Assembly: GCA_027068725.1 (NCBI GenBank)
Contig: JAMOMD010000339.1
Span: 1-26,478, forward strand
Length of the DNA: 26,478 bases
From: Thermoproteales archaeon
GTDB taxonomy: Archaea; Thermoproteota; Thermoprotei; Thermoproteales; Thermocladiaceae
Reading direction: 5' to 3'
Part shown: positions 20,501-26,478 of the stretch, piece after piece
Layout: each line of letters opens with the position of its first letter
Numbering within the stretch: position 1 is the first letter of the stretch
Notes under the pieces: model-generated
The model's input: the letters and a program-made list of their open reading frames with translations, nothing else
Told to the model about the DNA's origin: nothing
The model's database searches: none
Position numbers and translations under genes: made by a program

Positions 20501-21334
20501 TCACCCATACTTATCAACAAGCTTCCCCTTATAATACAACCTAACTTCAAGGTACATATCATTTTTGATAGTGAACTCGCCAGTTACTGCCTTCTTCGGT
20601 GTAATGGTTGTCTTCTTTATAACACTGTTACTCTTCTTGTCATACAGCACAACCACTCCATCACTGACTCCATTTATCACGACGTTGTACCCAATATTAG
20701 TTCCGTACTTAACCGTGTACTCACCCGGTCTGTATGTCTTACCATTAATTATAAGGTACGTTCCATCTCTGTCAATCTTAGGTACGGCGTTTACTATTGC
20801 ATAGCTCTTACTGAAATCAAGCATCTGTGAAAGTGGTCTCTTAACAAGTCTGTTACCCGATAGACTGTATATCTCATGTCTGCACGGTGCGTGCATGAGG
20901 AAGTGCCCTATCGAAAACCCGGGACTGCAATTGTTGTAGTACGGATAACCACCCCATACCGGGTATTTGCTGTACGGCACTAATATTGCGTCGTACCTGC
21001 ACTCAATCACATTGCCGCTTATAGTGCACACGTCCCTTATATCTTTAATAACTGCGTCACTGTAGTACTTCCTGAGACTGAACGAGGCCTTAGTGTAGTT
21101 CCTGCCATTCCACACAAGATACCTCGTCGGTATATTAATCACATTGTCCCCGGGCATCACAGGTACTTCAATGCATATACTCATCCAGTTGCTCAGCGGG
21201 TCATACGGTGACGCACTGAATATCTTCTTTCCCTTATTAGTAACAGTTATGTTGGAGTGACTGCTAACATTGTACAGGTGAATGACACAAGTACCGTAAT
21301 AGTCAACACTGAACGTCTTTGTAATACCAGACAT
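20501..21334 (-). CDS. Module-bearing beta protein, 277 aa (one repeat copy)
   Basis: Residues 187-277 are one copy of a repeated domain found in four consecutive genes: IDRDGTYLIINGKTYRPGEY opens it and VDKYG closes it at the C terminus. Residues 1-186 form a different part, beginning with strands (FSVDYYGTCVIHLYNVSSHS), followed by a Gly/Tyr/Pro-rich region with Cys pairs (YPYYNNCSPGF, HAPCRHE). No signal peptide. GGTGATACA precedes the ATG. Probable virion surface or spike protein, since the fold is that of an Ig-like sandwich. This is the last copy in transcription order. Confidence 0.8.
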   Translation of the reverse strand: MSGITKTFSVDYYGTCVIHLYNVSSHSNITVTNKGKKIFSASPYDPLSNWMSICIEVPVMPGDNVINIPTRYLVWNGRNYTKASFSLRKYYSDAVIKDIRDVCTISGNVIECRYDAILVPYSKYPVWGGYPYYNNCSPGFSIGHFLMHAPCRHEIYSLSGNRLVKRPLSQMLDFSKSYAIVNAVPKIDRDGTYLIINGKTYRPGEYTVKYGTNIGYNVVINGVSDGVVVLYDKKSNSVIKKTTITPKKAVTGEFTIKNDMYLEVRLYYKGKLVDKYG

Positions 21335-21343
21335 TGTATCACC

Positions 21344-22402
21344 TCAGCAGCCGTACTCGTCCGTCTTCTTCCACTGGCCATTTATGAACGAGTATGCGAC
21401 GAACTTAATCTCATAGACCCTATTTACCTTCAACCATCCGTCATAAATGCCAAGATAGTCAAGGTGCTTCACAAACTGCTCAAACCTGTCTATTACTGTG
21501 TTAGTTGACACATCCACTACATCAATTCTGCACTTACCGTCAGCACCGTAGTTGCGTCCTATAAGAATGTACTGAATCTCCTCGCCAGTATTTACTGTGT
21601 ACTTACCCGGCGGACAGTATCTGTTGCCTATAACAATACCTGTCTGGTTCTCACCCTTCAGCAGCTTGAGGTAGGGATAACTCTTGACAGTCTCAAAATT
21701 CCAGCAGCAGTAAACGTCCTTACTCTTACCACCGTTCCATGCGGTCAATGCGTACAGTCCCTGAACACCAGACGGAGTAAACCTGTAGTCAATCTTCCAC
21801 CTCTCACCACTGTTAATCCAGTCACACTTGTCCGTAAGGTCAGTACCACCCTCTTTAGTCTCTTTATCACCAATTATCAAACATGCAAATTGTCTGTCAC
21901 CTGTATTGACGCACTCAACGTGGAACACTGCTTCATCTTCCGGTTTAACCTTATAAGTCCCCGGTGGTAATCTCCTTCCATTAAGAAGTACATATGTGTT
22001 CTTCCTGTCAATAATTACACCACCACTTGTACCGCCACTGCTTCCGCCAGTATTGAAGTCCCATTCACCATAGCTGTCACAGAAGTTCCACTGGTTATTT
22101 TCCCAGTACCACGTCTGCACAACAAGTTTCATCTCACTGTCAATGTTGATAGAGCCGGATAACTGTCTCTCCTCGTTCGGGTTCATGTATATCATTTGTC
22201 CCCAAATAGACTTATTGCTGACCTTGTCAAGTATCCACACGTAAACGTTTCCTCCACCTGTCAGCAGTCCTCTGTTAGTGTTGTCAACAGTTATCTGAAA
22301 ATTGACAGAACCTTTGTAATTATAAGAACCCGGGCCAACCTTTCCCTTCGACGGTATAATAAAATAAGTGTAATCTTTGTTTATTACAGGGTGTGCAGTC
22401 AT
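21344..22402 (-). CDS. Three-module beta protein, 352 aa
   Basis: Three copies of the repeated domain are joined: residues 6-112 (opens NKDYTYFIIPSKG, P-G at 24-25, ends DSYG), 130-240 (opens IDRKNTYVLLNGRRLPPGTY) and 247-352 (opens GENQTGIVIGNRYCPPGKY, ends TDEYGC). A Gly/Ser linker (GGSSGGTSGG, 119-128) separates the first two. Several Cys occur in the second copy (164, 174, 193, 232, 233). ATG at 22402 follows GGTGATAGCC. It has no membrane segment, so it is likely displayed by neighbouring proteins. Confidence 0.82.
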   Translation of the reverse strand: MTAHPVINKDYTYFIIPSKGKVGPGSYNYKGSVNFQITVDNTNRGLLTGGGNVYVWILDKVSNKSIWGQMIYMNPNEERQLSGSINIDSEMKLVVQTWYWENNQWNFCDSYGEWDFNTGGSSGGTSGGVIIDRKNTYVLLNGRRLPPGTYKVKPEDEAVFHVECVNTGDRQFACLIIGDKETKEGGTDLTDKCDWINSGERWKIDYRFTPSGVQGLYALTAWNGGKSKDVYCCWNFETVKSYPYLKLLKGENQTGIVIGNRYCPPGKYTVNTGEEIQYILIGRNYGADGKCRIDVVDVSTNTVIDRFEQFVKHLDYLGIYDGWLKVNRVYEIKFVAYSFINGQWKKTDEYGC

Positions 22403-22407
22403 GGCTA

Positions 22408-22767
22408 TCACCCGTACTCGTCAGACTGTACCCAGTTATTTGACTCAGTGTCGAGATAGTACGCAACAACCTGCAACGCAAGCTCTGAGTCAACAGTGAT
22501 AGCTATCTGGTCGCTGTAACTTCCACCCTGACTCATGCTTACAGTCCTGTCATAGTACGTCCTGCCAGACCTTACGTCCCTAACGACTATCTTTGCCTGA
22601 CCAGAACCACCACTGTTTACAACCTTGAAAGTCAACTTAACAATAGTACCCTGTGGAACGGTGTACGTCCCGGGTCTGCAAGACCTTCCATTAATTATCA
22701 GATACGTTGAGTTCCTGTCAATTTTAATTTCCGGTCTCGGGTGCGAAACATGCAGATACCATGTCAT
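22408..22767 (-). CDS. Single-module beta protein, 119 aa
   Basis: After a 15-residue leader (MTWYLHVSHPRPEIK), residues 16-119 are one repeat copy: IDRNSTYLIINGRSCRPGTY, strands with VKLTFKVVNSGG and AKIVVRDVRSG, and the end WVQSDEYG. It is the clearest minimal unit of the domain family, with Cys 30 at the same place as Cys in two other copies. GAGGTGGTATA precedes the ATG, and its stop lies in the GGTGA of the next gene. Confidence 0.82.
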   Translation of the reverse strand: MTWYLHVSHPRPEIKIDRNSTYLIINGRSCRPGTYTVPQGTIVKLTFKVVNSGGSGQAKIVVRDVRSGRTYYDRTVSMSQGGSYSDQIAITVDSELALQVVAYYLDTESNNWVQSDEYG

Positions 22768-22776
22768 TATACCACC

Positions 22777-23100
22777 TCACCCATACTCATCATACATTCT
22801 CCAGTAACCGGGACTAACCTCAACCCAAACCTGCATCTCAATCCACATATCCCCACTAACTCTGAATGCACCTCTTATAGACCTCGTCTCGTTTACAGCC
22901 ATGTGAATGTAGTTGTCATAAAGTACCCTGTCATTCTTCACGTCAACAACTCTAACCCTCACTGTCTCAGGACTTATCTTGTTGACAACAGTCATTACGT
23001 ACTCTACAGTATCCCCAACATTTACATTATAATGCCCCGGCCCGCACCTTATACCATTTATAATAAGATATGACTGGTTTCTCACAATGCCCGGAGGCAT
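22777..23100 (-). CDS. Single-module beta protein, 107 aa
   Basis: Almost the entire protein is one repeat copy: IVRNQSYLIINGIRCGPGHY at 5-24, a strand pair around VEYVMTVVN and VRVRVVDVKNDRV, then MWIEMQVWVEV and the end WRMYDEYG. It is the first copy to be transcribed. GGAGGTG lies three bases before the ATG, which overlaps the upstream stop as TAATG. A role in the virion is inferred from the neighbourhood. Confidence 0.82.
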   Translation of the reverse strand: MPPGIVRNQSYLIINGIRCGPGHYNVNVGDTVEYVMTVVNKISPETVRVRVVDVKNDRVLYDNYIHMAVNETRSIRGAFRVSGDMWIEMQVWVEVSPGYWRMYDEYG

Positions 23101-23411
23101 TACACCTCCTCCAGTCCGAGCACTCCCTGTAAAGTAGTCGCAGTTGCTTCAATCGTCACGACTCCCTTAAACACTATACCCTGTGTCCTTATGTTGAGCT
23201 TCTCACCTGCACTGAGCGTCTCTACGAACTTTGGTATAGCTATCTCACTTCCGTTCTCAGTCTTGAACGTGTCTGCAATCGTGACAGTCACATTGCCAGT
23301 ACCTGTGTTCTGAATCATTATCATCTTAAGCTCGTACTCTCTGATAGGCGGGCACTCGAACAGTGTCTCAGCAGTGTTTGCTTCAGTAACTTTAACTGGC
23401 ACGGCTGGCAT
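23100..23411 (-). CDS. Putative small virion beta protein, 103 aa
   Basis: Strand-rich throughout: VPVKVTEANTAETLF, then ELKMIMIQNTGTGNVTVTIA and FKGVVTIEATATTLQGVLG, as in small capsid-decoration or spike sandwich proteins. One Cys (residue 19). The ribosome-binding site GGAGGTGAT is the full perfect match to the archaeal anti-Shine-Dalgarno sequence, so strong translation is expected, as for an abundant virion protein. Not identified further. Confidence 0.76.
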   Translation of the reverse strand: MPAVPVKVTEANTAETLFECPPIREYELKMIMIQNTGTGNVTVTIADTFKTENGSEIAIPKFVETLSAGEKLNIRTQGIVFKGVVTIEATATTLQGVLGLEEV

Positions 23412-24040
23412 TATTTATCACCTCCAATACCACCCCATTTTGCCATCGACGGCGAGTTAATTATCCTCAGCATTCCAAAACTAACGTAGTCATCAATGTG
23501 ACTCAGTATTCTCGCTTTCTCATCGTCACTAACAGGTACAACCTCACATCTGTTGACAAGGAACTTAAGTATTACCTTCTCTGGCTCTATGCTGTCGTTC
23601 ACAATCTTGTAAACTATCGAGCTGAATTCCTTAACAGGGTACTCTGCAAGTCTCGGTGGAAATACGTTTGTAGGTATATCCTCGGAAGTGTACATACCAA
23701 TGTACCTTCTGACCGGGTCGTTCGGGTCTGGCTGGTAACCGCTGTCCTCCAGTGCATTGTAGTACGTGGTGGTCGGGAACATAGGGTACAGTATTGCTTC
23801 TCCTTTCATACCTGTCCTTACCTCATAAAGCGTCTTGGTGCTCGTCGGGTACAGTCCATTGTCGTCAAGAGAGAAGTCATAAGACTCGTCCACATTGAGG
23901 TACAGAGTCCTCATGTAGTTAATCTGCTGAGTCACTACTACTCTAAATATCTTGTCCCTGAAGTCCTTCGGGTAATCGACTCCTTTAAGGTACACATACT
24001 GTCCTACTTTCAGCAGTGGTTCGTCAGTTAAAATAGGCAT
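23411..24040 (-). CDS. Hypothetical virion-region protein, 209 aa
   Basis: Alpha/beta protein. It begins PILTDEPLLKVGQYVYLKGV and RVVVTQQINYMRTLYLNV, typical of a beta barrel. A long Pro/Tyr-rich middle (YPMFPTTTYYNALEDSGYQP) and a helical C-terminal part follow. No family recognised. ATG at 24040 is separated from GGGGGTG by exactly seven T residues, and the frame further upstream lacks a ribosome-binding site. Position among virion candidates suggests a structural role. Confidence 0.76.
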   Translation of the reverse strand: MPILTDEPLLKVGQYVYLKGVDYPKDFRDKIFRVVVTQQINYMRTLYLNVDESYDFSLDDNGLYPTSTKTLYEVRTGMKGEAILYPMFPTTTYYNALEDSGYQPDPNDPVRRYIGMYTSEDIPTNVFPPRLAEYPVKEFSSIVYKIVNDSIEPEKVILKFLVNRCEVVPVSDDEKARILSHIDDYVSFGMLRIINSPSMAKWGGIGGDK

Positions 24041-24047
24041 AAAAAAA
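24041..24047 (-). terminator. T7 tract between ribosome-binding site and start codon
   Basis: On the minus strand seven T residues separate GGGGGTG (24054-24048) from the ATG at 24040. A T7 tract can act as an archaeal terminator, so part of the transcripts that carry the two upstream genes may end here. Confidence 0.35.
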
Positions 24048-24062
24048 CACCCCCTTAAATCT

Positions 24063-24410
24063 TCAGTATCCGTATGCCTCAATCTCAAACTGTTCGCTGC
24101 TCAGGTCAGTACCGTTGGCAACTTCTTCACCGACCACAACGTCAACAGTCGCAGTACCTGCCTCATTAATCGTGTAGCTGACGCTGAGCTTGGTGAGCAC
24201 TTTGACCCTCAACTGGTTCGGCTTAAGAGTGTCATCCTGTGCGGGAGTAATAATCCTTATTGCGTAGTCACCATCGCCTATGTACCTGCCCGTCGCCTTC
24301 TCTATGACAGTAAGCTCACCGACGTCAACGACAAATCCACCGGTAGGATAACTGGACGGCCCGTTGACAACCTTAGGTACATGCTGTAAAAATTTGGAAA
24401 GGGGTCTCAA
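24063..24410 (-). CDS. Candidate capsid surface or minor capsid protein, 115 aa
   Basis: Starts with TTG: GGTGAT lies four bases before it and no ATG fits. Residues 10-40 (VPKVVNGPSSYPTGGFVVDV) form a P-x-[S/T]-Y-P-[ST]-G-G-F motif that I loosely recall from small virion proteins in phages, without a firm match. The rest is strand-rich (QLRVKVLTKLSVSYTINEAG, TATVDVVVGEEV). It follows the 223-residue protein and precedes a possible attenuator, as would an abundant virion component. Confidence 0.72.
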   Translation of the reverse strand: MRPLSKFLQHVPKVVNGPSSYPTGGFVVDVGELTVIEKATGRYIGDGDYAIRIITPAQDDTLKPNQLRVKVLTKLSVSYTINEAGTATVDVVVGEEVANGTDLSSEQFEIEAYGY

Positions 24411-24433
24411 TTAAATCACCTCCGTAAATAAAT

Positions 24434-25105
24434 TTACAGAGTCTTCCTCTCGGCCGGAAGTATCTTAACTCCGACAGGTCTGGCAGCGTCGAGTCCATCA
24501 GCACTGTACCTGACCTCAATGCTGTAGTAGGTCTCCGGAGTAATCTTAATGGCCTTGTGCCTCACAAGCGGCACTTCGTCCATCAGTCCGAATGGAGTCT
24601 CTATAATCCTCGCACCGGTAGGCAGGTTATACTTGACCTTCTCCAGCTTCGGGCTTTCCACCGGGTCGTACCATCCGGCGTACACGACGCCCTCCCAGTC
24701 AGGCGTCTGTATGTTGCTGTCGTTCTCACCGCTGAGATAGTAAGCAGTCCCGGCAGTAACGTTCTGCAGGAAGGACGTGATGGCAGTACCGTTCCTGACT
24801 ATGTCCTCTGGCATCAGTATCATCATGTCAAGCTGCTTACCCTCTGCGTCCTCACCTTTGAATATGCACTCAGAATTCCTTATGCTCGCTTTAACGGCCC
24901 TGACAACGTCAAATATTGCCTCCCTGACAGACCAGAGTACGCCGAACACGTCATCGTTGCACGCTATGTCACCGAGCCTCGTCAGTATTGCCTCCTGCTC
25001 CTGCACAGACAGCTCGGCGAGTCCCGGTGCACTGGAGTACGACGAAAGGTTGGTCATCTCTCTCGCAATCAGCTCATCAATATCCAGTATGTCCTTAAAG
25101 CTCAT
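24434..25105 (-). CDS. Candidate major virion protein, 223 aa
   Basis: Residues 1-85 are helical (LDIDELIAREMTNLSSYSS and GVLWSVREAIFDVVRAVKAS). Residues 86-223 are beta-rich, with LQNVTAGTAYYLSGE at about 118-132, VYAGWYDPVE and a closing YYSIEVRYSADGLDAARPVG. A helical arm joined to a beta domain is common for capsid or spike proteins, but no known capsid fold can be named from this. Being third after the regulator at the upstream end and preceded by GGAGGTG, it is a good candidate for the main structural protein. Confidence 0.75.
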   Translation of the reverse strand: MSFKDILDIDELIAREMTNLSSYSSAPGLAELSVQEQEAILTRLGDIACNDDVFGVLWSVREAIFDVVRAVKASIRNSECIFKGEDAEGKQLDMMILMPEDIVRNGTAITSFLQNVTAGTAYYLSGENDSNIQTPDWEGVVYAGWYDPVESPKLEKVKYNLPTGARIIETPFGLMDEVPLVRHKAIKITPETYYSIEVRYSADGLDAARPVGVKILPAERKTL

Positions 25106-25126
25106 ACCATCAACACCTCCTCAAGA

Positions 25127-25612
25127 TTAACCTGAGTAGAGAGACCTTCTACCATTTCCACCAGCCGGTACGGGAACGGGTGGCGGAGTCGGGTTAGTGT
25201 TTCCCGCTGGCATCGGCCCCTCGAACGTCATGTCGTTCATGTTCATGTCACCGAGGTCGTACGTCTGCAGGGCCATCTCCTCTGCGAGTCCCTTAAACGC
25301 TCCGGGCTTGAAGTAGTCAATAACATCGTATATTATACCCCCAATGCATCCCATACCGGCTGCGAGGAGCACGAATGATGGAACTCCGCCAACGTAATAG
25401 CTCGCAACTGCAAATCCAGCAGCCATGAGTATCTTGACTGCACTCTTGACAAGCAGTTTCTTGAGTGCGTCACCGATGTTAGCTGCCTTGACAAGGTACT
25501 CACTCGTGAACTCACTGAGTCCAAATCCTGCAATACCACCAATACCTCCGTACGCAAGCTTCTCCGCTTCCACCTTCAGTCCTTCGTTAACACCACTCCT
25601 CAACACGTACAT
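25127..25612 (-). CDS. Integral membrane protein with Pro-rich tail, 161 aa
   Basis: Gly-rich hydrophobic segments at about 22-38 (LAYGGIGGIAGFGLSEF, weak) and more clearly 57-98 (VKILMAAGFAVASYYVGGVP and FVLLAAGMGCIGGIIYDVI) predict two or three membrane helices. The C-terminal 50 residues are polar, with MNMNDM and a Pro-rich run (NPTPPPVPVP). Such Gly-rich membrane proteins are seen in virions with an internal lipid layer. ATG at 25612 follows GAGGTGG. Family unknown. Confidence 0.76.
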   Translation of the reverse strand: MYVLRSGVNEGLKVEAEKLAYGGIGGIAGFGLSEFTSEYLVKAANIGDALKKLLVKSAVKILMAAGFAVASYYVGGVPSFVLLAAGMGCIGGIIYDVIDYFKPGAFKGLAEEMALQTYDLGDMNMNDMTFEGPMPAGNTNPTPPPVPVPAGGNGRRSLYSG

Positions 25613-25626
25613 GCACACCACCTCTT

Positions 25627-25633
25627 AAAAAAA
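25627..25633 (-). terminator. T7 tract after the 166-residue gene
   Basis: Seven T residues on the minus strand lie just downstream of the stop codon at 25638 and ahead of the ribosome-binding site of the next gene. Transcription of the late region must read through here, or a promoter I cannot see lies close by. Confidence 0.45.
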
Positions 25634-25637
25634 TAAG

Positions 25638-26138
25638 TTAAAGCCCCGGCCAGTTTATCTGGCTGGCAATGGCAACGAGCTTCGGCCTCGTCTTCTGTCT
25701 CTTCTCCAGTATCCTCTTCTTCTTCATGCCGCTCGTCTTGATTGCGTCAACAGTAGTCCCGAGTTCGTCCGCAAGCTCGAAGATTGCCTGATTAATGAAC
25801 TGGTCAATGTCAGCAGGTGTAACCTCTCTTCCGTTATCAATAGCGTCCTCAATCTGTGCCCAGACCTTCTCAGTAAGTGCAGCTCTGTAACCCGGATGTA
25901 TTCCGTCGAGCTTGCTCCACACGTAAGCACTTATCTTATCGACAGCCCTCGTGCCCTCTCTGAGTGCTTTCTTACCGTACCTTGCCTTAGCCCATGGCGG
26001 GACAAGTGCAGTAATCCTCTCCTTCGGTGGCTTCCTGAGGTAGGGACACATGCCCTGCCTTCTCATCGTCTCCCAGCCGTTGCCCTTAACGACCCACTTT
26101 CCACTCTCTACCATGTCGTCCAGAGGGTCAACTCTCAT
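25638..26138 (-). CDS. Basic virion-region protein, 166 aa
   Basis: Helix-rich and basic. It begins with an acidic stretch (VDPLDDMVESGKW), then KPPKERITALVPPWAKARYG, then helices at about 60-130 that include PGYRAALTEKVWAQIEDAID. It ends with a highly basic part (KKKRILEKRQKTRPK). A small, basic, helical protein at the start of a structural block could package DNA or form a helical coat, but no match to a known coat protein is evident. GGAGGTAGGTAGC precedes the ATG at 26138. Confidence 0.75.
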   Translation of the reverse strand: MRVDPLDDMVESGKWVVKGNGWETMRRQGMCPYLRKPPKERITALVPPWAKARYGKKALREGTRAVDKISAYVWSKLDGIHPGYRAALTEKVWAQIEDAIDNGREVTPADIDQFINQAIFELADELGTTVDAIKTSGMKKKRILEKRQKTRPKLVAIASQINWPGL

Positions 26139-26168
26139 GCTACCTACCTCCAAAATCCCGTTTACCTC

Positions 26169-26189
26169 AAAAAAATCTACAGCACTGTA
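26169..26189 (-). terminator. Small hairpin plus T7 tract
   Basis: On the minus strand TACAG and CTGTA (26189-26178) form a weak palindrome, followed by seven T residues at 26175-26169. It lies after the ribbon-helix-helix gene and before the next ribosome-binding site. Confidence 0.45.
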
Positions 26190-26204
26190 ACTAATAACCC
26201 TTTT

Positions 26205-26432
26205 TTATTGTTTACCGTCAATAATATTTCTGTGCTCAAGGTAGAACTGAACCAGCTCCTTAACCTTGTCCTTCTCGTCACCCTCAAAATCGACCTTCTC
26301 CAGCTCACCCTTACAAAAAATAAAAAAATCAATCAATCTTAAGATAATGTCGTTGTAACTGTTAGAGTCCGTCAGCAACTTTAGCAGCTTGAGCTTACCC
26401 CATGTCCTGTCTGTAATTCTTATAGTCTTCAT
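26205..26432 (-). CDS. Ribbon-helix-helix DNA-binding protein, 75 aa
   Basis: Residues 2-40 fit the ribbon-helix-helix fold: strand KTIRITDRTWGKL, helix A KLLKLL and helix B SYNDIILRLIDFF. This is the same class as the 39-residue protein at 10877-10996, but longer, with an acidic C-terminal half (ELEKVDFEGDEKDKVKELVQ) that may mediate oligomerisation. ATG at 26432 lies just after the TAA of the preceding gene and lacks a clear ribosome-binding site. It stands at the head of the late region and could regulate it. Confidence 0.85.
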   Translation of the reverse strand: MKTIRITDRTWGKLKLLKLLTDSNSYNDIILRLIDFFIFCKGELEKVDFEGDEKDKVKELVQFYLEHRNIIDGKQ

Positions 26433-26433
26433 G

Positions 26434-26478
26434 TTACGGCTTGCTGTTTTCCACTGCCTCAAGCTCCCTCGTGGTCTG
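26434..26478 (-). CDS. C-terminal end of a partial gene
   Basis: The frame from the window edge encodes QTTRELEAVENSKP followed by TAA at 26436-26434, one base before the ATG of the ribbon-helix-helix gene. It is open from the edge and sits where an operon neighbour would be, but 14 residues do not allow identification. Confidence 0.45.
   Translation of the reverse strand, partial: QTTRELEAVENSKP

Noticed and set aside
21344..23100. Misassembly or recent tandem duplication
   Set aside because: The domain copies share only short motifs at protein level and no long nucleotide identity, so they are ancient copies rather than an assembly repeat.
23498..24031. 177-residue open frame on the plus strand
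   Set aside because: Opposite a well-started minus-strand gene, and lacking any start signal.
24557..25135. 192-residue open frame on the plus strand
   Set aside because: It lies opposite the 223-residue virion candidate, which has a good GGAGGTG start and sits in a coupled operon. The plus-strand product has no coherent pattern.
1..26478. Frequent GGTGAT as a dispersed repeat family
   Set aside because: Nearly all copies lie 3-6 bases before start codons, so they are ribosome-binding sites.

Overview
The window looks like part of a double-stranded DNA virus, or a proviral or plasmid-like relative, of a euryarchaeal host, possibly a thermophile. The archaeal signs are direct. Start codons follow GGTGAT or GGAGGTGAT ribosome-binding sites, which match the archaeal 16S 3' end. 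AT-rich TATA boxes sit about 27 bases upstream of several ATGs that lack a leader. Transcript ends lie at runs of T. Arg is mostly AGA/AGG and Ile often ATA. Genes are small, packed end to end with ATGA, TAATG or GTGA overlaps, and most are unrecognisable, as is usual for archaeal viruses. I find no tRNA, rRNA, CRISPR array, transposase or integrase.

Layout. (1) 1-1790, plus strand: five small unknown genes, several with their own promoter, probably early genes. (2) 1803-3383, minus: an XPD/DinG-type iron-sulfur helicase with its own promoter. (3) 3434-9252, minus: one run of 15 genes, with a putative ssDNA-binding-like protein first, then small helical proteins, a RecA-like Sak4-type ATPase and zinc-binding proteins. 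This is probably the replication, recombination and accessory block. (4) 9253-9346: a palindromic divergent promoter between that operon and a plus-strand AbrB-like regulator. (5) 9509-9827: the only long non-coding stretch, with a 63-bp inverted repeat. (6) 9828-10996, minus: a three-gene operon led by a 39-residue ribbon-helix-helix protein. (7) 11051-26432, minus: about 33 tightly coupled genes, read as the late virion and host-interaction region. In order of transcription it holds a ribbon-helix-helix protein, candidate capsid-type proteins, a cluster of repeated beta-domain proteins, several C-terminally membrane-anchored proteins including a caspase-like (clan CD) peptidase, beta-rich and LamG-like fibre proteins, zinc-ribbon proteins, a holin-like protein and a GT-A glycosyltransferase.

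None of the tailed-virus hallmarks (HK97 capsid protein, portal, terminase) and no packaging ATPase can be recognised. With the many membrane-anchored and beta-sandwich virion candidates, this suggests a virus group whose capsid genes are too diverged to name by eye, or hallmark genes outside the window. The most distinctive content is the six-copy beta-domain family spread over four consecutive genes, next to a membrane-anchored clan CD peptidase. Seven genes listed are 59 residues or shorter and easily missed: 6688-6843, 9347-9508, 10877-10996, 11853-12005, 12783-12962, 20339-20491 and the partial gene at 26434-26478.
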